DNA of 64,000 nt from Micromonospora sp. NBC_00389 (GTDB lineage: Bacteria > Actinomycetota > Actinomycetes > Mycobacteriales > Micromonosporaceae). The stretch is from positions 2,294,001 to 2,358,000 of the forward strand of contig NZ_CP107947.1 of assembly GCF_036059255.1 (NCBI RefSeq). Reading direction: 5' to 3'. Shown piece after piece: positions 60,311 to 64,000 of this stretch (its first letter is position 1; each line of letters opens with the position of its first letter). The notes under the pieces are model-generated. The model had not been told where the DNA came from, ran no database searches, and saw only the letters and a program-made list of their open reading frames with translations. Position numbers and translations under genes: made by a program.

Positions 60311-60943
60311 GTGGACGTACACGTCATTGACCACCCGCTGGCCCAGTCTCGGCTGACCGCCATGCGGGACTCGCGCACCGATTCCTCGACGTTCCGGGCC
60401 GCGCTGCACGAACTGACCACCATGCTGGTGTACGAGGCGGCGCGCTCCTTCCCCGTCGAGCGGTACCCGGTGCAGACGCCGGTCACCGCCACCGTGGGCA
60501 CCAGGCTGGCCAACCCGCCGCTGCTGGTGCCGGTGCTGCGGGCCGGCCTGGGCATGGCGGACGCCGCGCTCGGCCTGCTGCCCGAGTCCTCGATGGGCTT
60601 CGTCGGCCTGGCCCGCGACGAGGAGACCTACGAGCCGCGCGCGTACATGGAGTCGCTGCCCCGGGAGCTGTCCGGGCTGCCGGTGCTGGTGCTCGACCCG
60701 ATGCTGGCCACCGGTGGCTCGCTGGAGCACTGCTGCCGGCTGCTGGCCGATCGGGGCTGCACCGACATCACCGTGCTCTGCGTGCTGGCCGCGCCGGTCG
60801 GCATCGAGCGGCTGGAACGCTCCGGCCTGCCGTTGCGGCTGGTCACCGCCTCGATCGACGAGGGGCTCAACGACCGGAAGTTCATCGTCCCCGGGCTCGG
60901 TGACGCTGGCGACCGCCAGTTCGGCGGCATGCCCCGCTTCTGA
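60311..60943 (+). CDS. upp: Uracil phosphoribosyltransferase
   Basis: A 210-aa enzyme making UMP from uracil and PRPP. The PRPP-binding loop [15 protein letters not shown] and the C-terminal YVPG-equivalent [15 protein letters not shown] are intact; the N-terminal [16 protein letters not shown] is typical. It salvages uracil released by nucleoside breakdown. GTG 60311, divergent from deoC. Confidence 0.95.
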   Translation: MDVHVIDHPLAQSRLTAMRDSRTDSSTFRAALHELTTMLVYEAARSFPVERYPVQTPVTATVGTRLANPPLLVPVLRAGLGMADAALGLLPESSMGFVGLARDEETYEPRAYMESLPRELSGLPVLVLDPMLATGGSLEHCCRLLADRGCTDITVLCVLAAPVGIERLERSGLPLRLVTASIDEGLNDRKFIVPGLGDAGDRQFGGMPRF

Positions 60944-60971
60944 CGCGTTACCCCGGTCGGTGCCGGGTCCG

Positions 60972-61003
60972 GCGGGTTCGCGCGCGGTGGTGCGCGGACC
61001 CGC
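60972..61003 (+). terminator. GC-rich hairpin terminator after upp
   Basis: A 14-bp stem (60972-60985 with 60990-61003), allowing wobble pairs, closed by GGTG. It directly abuts the -10 of the next gene. Confidence 0.6.
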
Positions 61004-61009
61004 TACCGT
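61004..61009 (+). promoter_or_regulatory. -10 of the GPP34 gene promoter
   Basis: TACCGT lies 8 nt before ATG 61018 with no ribosome site, indicating a leaderless transcript. Confidence 0.5.
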
Positions 61010-61017
61010 CTCCGGCC

Positions 61018-61695
61018 ATGACTGGTGTTGCGCTCGCCGAGGAGTTGCTGCTCCTCGCCTACGACGACACGACCGGCAAGGCGACCATGCCGCGGATCAG
61101 CCTGGACCTGGGCATGGCCGCCGCGGTCCTGGTCGAGCTGGCCCTGGCCGGCCGGATCGCGTACGCCGACGGGTCCCTGACCGTGGTCGACCCGACGCCC
61201 ACCGGCGAGCCGGTCACCGACGAGGTGCTCGGCCGGATCGCCGCCGACACCCCGCACACCCCGGCCTCGTGGGTGCAGCGCCTGCGGCACGGCCTGCGCG
61301 ACCGGATCCTCGGTGACCTGTGCCGGCAGGGCGTGGTCCGGGACATCGACGAGACCGAGCTGGGCTTCATCCACGTGCACCGCTACCCGGTGGTGGACAC
61401 GTCCGTCGAGGCGGAAACCCGGCTGCGGCTGGCCGAGGCGCTGACCGGCGTGGCCGCACCGGACGAGCGGACCGCCGCGCTGGCCACCCTGGTCGTGGTG
61501 CTCCGGATGGAATCGGCGCTCGGGGTGACCGGCGAGGCCGCCGCGGACGCCCGCCGCCGGCTGGCGGAGATCGCCACCGGCGCCGGTTTCTCCGGCGAGG
61601 TGAGCACCGACGATTCGGTGGTCCGCCCCTCGGTCGGCCTGGTCGTCGCCGCCCTGGCGAAGGCCGTCGACCAGGCCCTCGGCAAGCGCGCCTGA
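61018..61695 (+). CDS. GPP34 (Golgi phosphoprotein 3-like) family protein
   Basis: A 225-aa soluble, mostly helical protein. LAEELLLLAYDDTTGKATMP, LDLGMAAAVLVELALAGRIA and LRHGLRDRILGDLCRQGVV match the GPP34 fold; in eukaryotes GOLPH3 binds phosphatidylinositol-4-phosphate. Actinobacteria often carry such proteins with unknown role, perhaps membrane association. No transmembrane segment. A terminator follows. Confidence 0.85.
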   Translation: MTGVALAEELLLLAYDDTTGKATMPRISLDLGMAAAVLVELALAGRIAYADGSLTVVDPTPTGEPVTDEVLGRIAADTPHTPASWVQRLRHGLRDRILGDLCRQGVVRDIDETELGFIHVHRYPVVDTSVEAETRLRLAEALTGVAAPDERTAALATLVVVLRMESALGVTGEAAADARRRLAEIATGAGFSGEVSTDDSVVRPSVGLVVAALAKAVDQALGKRA

Positions 61696-61706
61696 CCCCG
61701 ACACGA

Positions 61707-61749
61707 AAGGACCCCTTGCCCACGCACCAGGCGTCGGCAAGGGGCCCTT
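61707..61749. terminator. Bidirectional hairpin terminator
   Basis: A 14-bp stem (61707-61720 with 61736-61749, one mismatch; arm AAGGACCCCTTGCC) with a 15-nt loop lies between the convergent GPP34 and phosphomutase genes. Confidence 0.75.
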
Positions 61750-61756
61750 CCTCGCA

Positions 61757-63436
61757 CTAGAGGCCGAGGGCGGCGGCGATCTCGGTGCGGAGCTGCGCGA
61801 TCGCGGCCTGCGCGCCGGTCCGGGCCGCCGCGACGTCGCCGTCCGTGACCGGCTCGACGACCTCGAGGTACGCCTTGAGCTTCGGCTCGGTGCCGGACGG
61901 CCGGATCACCACCCGGGCTGCCCCGGTGCGCAGGATCACCACGTCCGCCTCCGGCAGCAGGTCCTGGGTGCTGTCGACCGGGTGGCCCAGCAGCGTGGTC
62001 GGGGTGGCCGCGCGGATCCGGGCCATCGCTCGGGCGATCTCCCGCAGGTCGTCCACCCGGACGGAGAGCTGGTCGGTGTGGTGCACACCGAACTCGGCGG
62101 CCAGCTCGTTCAGCCGGTCGGTCAGCGTACGACCCTGCGCCTTGAGGCCGGCGGCCAGTTCGGCCACGGTCAGCGCGGCGGTGATGCCGTCCTTGTCGCG
62201 TACGTGCTCCGGGGCGACGCAGTAGCCGAGCGCCTCCTCGTAGCCGTAGACCAGCGGCGCGCTCCCGCCGCCGGCCCGGACGATCCACTTGAAGCCGGTC
62301 AGCGTCTCGTCGTAGGGCAGCCCCCGGGCCGCGCACATCGCCCGGAGCAGTGACGACGAGACGATGGTGGTGGCGTAGAGCCCGGTCACCCCGCGGCGCA
62401 TCAGGTGGTCGGCGAGCAGTACGCCCACCTCGTCGCCGCGCAGCATCCGCCAGCTCTGCCCGCCGTCGGTCGTGCCGTCGCGGACCACCACCGCGCAGCG
62501 GTCCGCGTCGGGGTCGTTGGCGATGGCGAGGTCGGCGCCGGTGGAGTCGGCCAACGCGATCAGCCGGTCCACCGCTCCCGGCTCCTCCGGGTTGGGGAAT
62601 GACACGGTGGGAAACTCCGGGTCCGGCTCGGCCTGATCGGGCACCACACCGGGCACCGGGAAGCCGGCGCGGGCGAAGGCGGCGGTGAGCACCGCGGCGC
62701 CCACCCCGTGCAGCGGGGTGTACGCCACCGTCAGGTCCCGTGACCCGTCCGGCGCGATCACCGCGGTGGCCCGCTCGACGTACGAGGCGACCACGTCGTC
62801 GCCGAGCACCTGACCGGGTTGGCCCAGCGGCACCCGGGTCAGCGGGCCGACCGCGCGGATGGCGGCTTCGATACCGGCGTCGGCGGGCGGCACGATCTGC
62901 GCTCCCGCGCCCAGTTCCCCGCCCAGCTCGGCGCCGAGGTAGACCTTGTAGCCGTTGTCCTGCGGTGGGTTGTGGCTGGCCGTGACCATCACGCCAGCGA
63001 CCGCGCCGAGCTGGCGCACCACGTACGCCAGCACCGGGGTGGGTAGCGGGCGGGGCAGCAGCAGAGCCGGCCGGCCGGCACCGGTGGCCACCTGGGCGGT
63101 CCGCTCGGCGAACTCGCGGGAGCCGTGCCGGGCGTCGTACCCGATCACCAGTGGGCCGGTGCCGCCCTGGGCGGCGAGCCAGCCGACCAGGCCAGCGGCG
63201 GCCTGGGTGACCACGGCGATGTTCATTCCGTTGGGACCGGCGCGCAGCGGGCCGCGGAGGCCCGCGGTGCCGAAGGTCAGCGGCCCGGCGAACCGGTCGG
63301 CCAACTCCGGGGCGCTCGCCGGCAGCCGGTCGAGCACTGCCGTCAGCTCATCCCGGCTGGCCGGGTCCGGGTCGTCGGCGAGCCAGCGCCGGGCTTGCTC
63401 GCGAATGTCGTCGATTTCAGTGGTGTCCGCCGCCAT
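61757..63436 (-). CDS. Phosphoglucomutase/phosphomannomutase family enzyme
   Basis: A 559-aa alpha-D-phosphohexomutase. Motifs in order: FGTAGLRGPLRAGPNGMN, catalytic Ser in TASHNPPQDNGYK, metal loop NDPDADR, sugar loop YEEALGY and phosphate loop RPSGTEPKLKAYLE. The long form fits bacterial phosphoglucomutase (PgcA type) or phosphopentomutase-like enzymes. A phosphopentomutase would link deoA to deoC, so that role is worth testing. ATG 63436 is the likely start; the frame extends to 63451. Confidence 0.9.
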   Translation of the reverse strand: MAADTTEIDDIREQARRWLADDPDPASRDELTAVLDRLPASAPELADRFAGPLTFGTAGLRGPLRAGPNGMNIAVVTQAAAGLVGWLAAQGGTGPLVIGYDARHGSREFAERTAQVATGAGRPALLLPRPLPTPVLAYVVRQLGAVAGVMVTASHNPPQDNGYKVYLGAELGGELGAGAQIVPPADAGIEAAIRAVGPLTRVPLGQPGQVLGDDVVASYVERATAVIAPDGSRDLTVAYTPLHGVGAAVLTAAFARAGFPVPGVVPDQAEPDPEFPTVSFPNPEEPGAVDRLIALADSTGADLAIANDPDADRCAVVVRDGTTDGGQSWRMLRGDEVGVLLADHLMRRGVTGLYATTIVSSSLLRAMCAARGLPYDETLTGFKWIVRAGGGSAPLVYGYEEALGYCVAPEHVRDKDGITAALTVAELAAGLKAQGRTLTDRLNELAAEFGVHHTDQLSVRVDDLREIARAMARIRAATPTTLLGHPVDSTQDLLPEADVVILRTGAARVVIRPSGTEPKLKAYLEVVEPVTDGDVAAARTGAQAAIAQLRTEIAAALGL

Positions 63437-63484
63437 GCCCCTTGATAGCACGGCGGCGGATCACCGCTGTCGGTTCCCTCCGGC

Positions 63485-64000
63485 TCAGCCGTCGCCGGTG
63501 AGCTGGAACGTCCGGACCATCTCGTCGAAGATCGGCTTGCTCTCGCCGTACCGGGCGTCGCTGGAGGACAGGTAGAACGAGTAGGCCTTGCCGTCGTTGA
63601 CCACCGCGTGCCACACCCCGTGGCGCATGTCGCCACCCTCGCCGCAGGTGTACTCGAATTCGACGCCAGGGCTGCCCGCCGACTCCCGCTCGCTGATGGC
63701 GACCTGCTCGTACGGCTTCTTGCAGGACGTGCTCTTGGTGCGGAGGAAGTTCTGTGCGCTCTCCGCCCAGCGCGTGGGCGTCCCGGTCCACTTCTCGGTG
63801 AGGATCCGGATCTTGCGACCGTCGTCCTCCGGGTCGATGTAGTCGGTGTAGCTGCCGCCGGTGGACTTCTTCCAGCCCTTCGGCACCAGCACCTGCACGC
63901 CCCGGGCGGAGTGCTCCTGCATCTCCACCCCCGGATCAGCCGGGGCGGACGCGGTGGGCTGGGCCTGGGGGGTGACCGGCGGGGGTTCGTCGCCGCCGCT
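63485..64000 (-). CDS. C-terminal part of a probable exported or membrane-anchored protein (5' end outside window)
   Basis: The frame is open to the window edge. The visible part has a Pro/Ala/Thr-rich linker (PPPVTPQAQPTASAPADPG), then a ~140-aa domain (GVQVLVPKGWKKSTGG; VEFEYTCGEGGDMRHGVWHA; DEMVRTFQLTGDG) with two cysteines that could form a disulfide. Such domains occur as outer regions of actinobacterial lipoproteins and Ser/Thr kinases. The family is not recognised and no function is proposed. Confidence 0.65.
   Translation of the reverse strand, partial: SGGDEPPPVTPQAQPTASAPADPGVEMQEHSARGVQVLVPKGWKKSTGGSYTDYIDPEDDGRKIRILTEKWTGTPTRWAESAQNFLRTKSTSCKKPYEQVAISERESAGSPGVEFEYTCGEGGDMRHGVWHAVVNDGKAYSFYLSSSDARYGESKPIFDEMVRTFQLTGDG

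Overview
The window is high-GC actinobacterial chromosome. It has strong codon bias, many GTG starts, abundant leaderless promoters (a TANNNT hexamer 6-8 nt before the start codon) and a four-gene conservon. Gene content and style suggest the Micromonosporaceae (Micromonospora/Salinispora-like). This assignment rests on general resemblance, not on a marker gene. I saw no rRNA, tRNA, CRISPR array or prophage. The only mobile element recognised is one IS110-family insertion near the left end.

Layout, left to right. 1-2655: sulfate activation (cysQ end, cysD, cysN). 2656-4496: two palindromic repeats, then an IS110 element whose long 5' non-coding end could encode a bridge RNA; it abuts the galK stop codon. 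4492-6700: galK and galE. 6894-11681: CorC-like CBS protein, trpS, 2'-5' RNA ligase-like protein, YihY-type membrane protein, YtrA-type GntR regulator and an acidic orphan. 11881-20664: maltodextrin locus (two GH13 enzymes, LacI regulator, binding protein, two permeases, no ATPase). 20737-29161: small membrane protein, then BMP-type nucleoside uptake (lipoprotein, ATPase, two permeases) with cdd and deoA. 29273-34926: DUF4272 protein, then an operon for an MMPL exporter, a two-component system and an RlmA-type 23S rRNA methyltransferase. 35041-37170: MarR regulator divergent from a YczE-FMN reductase-PPOX operon. 37325-39011: add and a uridine kinase-like gene. 39205-44264: conservon (sensor kinase, roadblock, DUF742, GTPase). 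44497-47874: two unusual genes convergent with the conservon. 48106-54980: padR, a HAAS-type membrane protein and the cytochrome bd operon cydABDC. 55282-56652: M56 peptidase and BlaI. 56964-60943: deoC with two ALDH-family genes, and upp. 61018-64000: GPP34 protein, phosphohexomutase and an incomplete exported protein.

Themes. Nucleoside uptake and salvage recurs in four separate places (bmp-cdd-deoA, add-udk, deoC-ALDH-ALDH, upp). A short dyad, GTAGC-N3-GCTAC, occurs at both the padR and cydA promoters and suggests PadR control of cytochrome bd. The protein encoded at 44497-46872 shares its C-terminal tail with the conservon kinase. Its N-terminal region reads like a degenerate IS110-transposase fold, so it may be a domesticated recombinase working with the conservon.

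Dispersed palindromic elements sit in several intergenic gaps. In one pair (27732-27807 and 56871-56944) a 31-nt loop is identical while the long stems differ completely in sequence yet remain perfectly paired. Limits: no alignment, folding or database search was run. Operators, promoters, RNA structures and family calls come from reading the sequence and from family knowledge.
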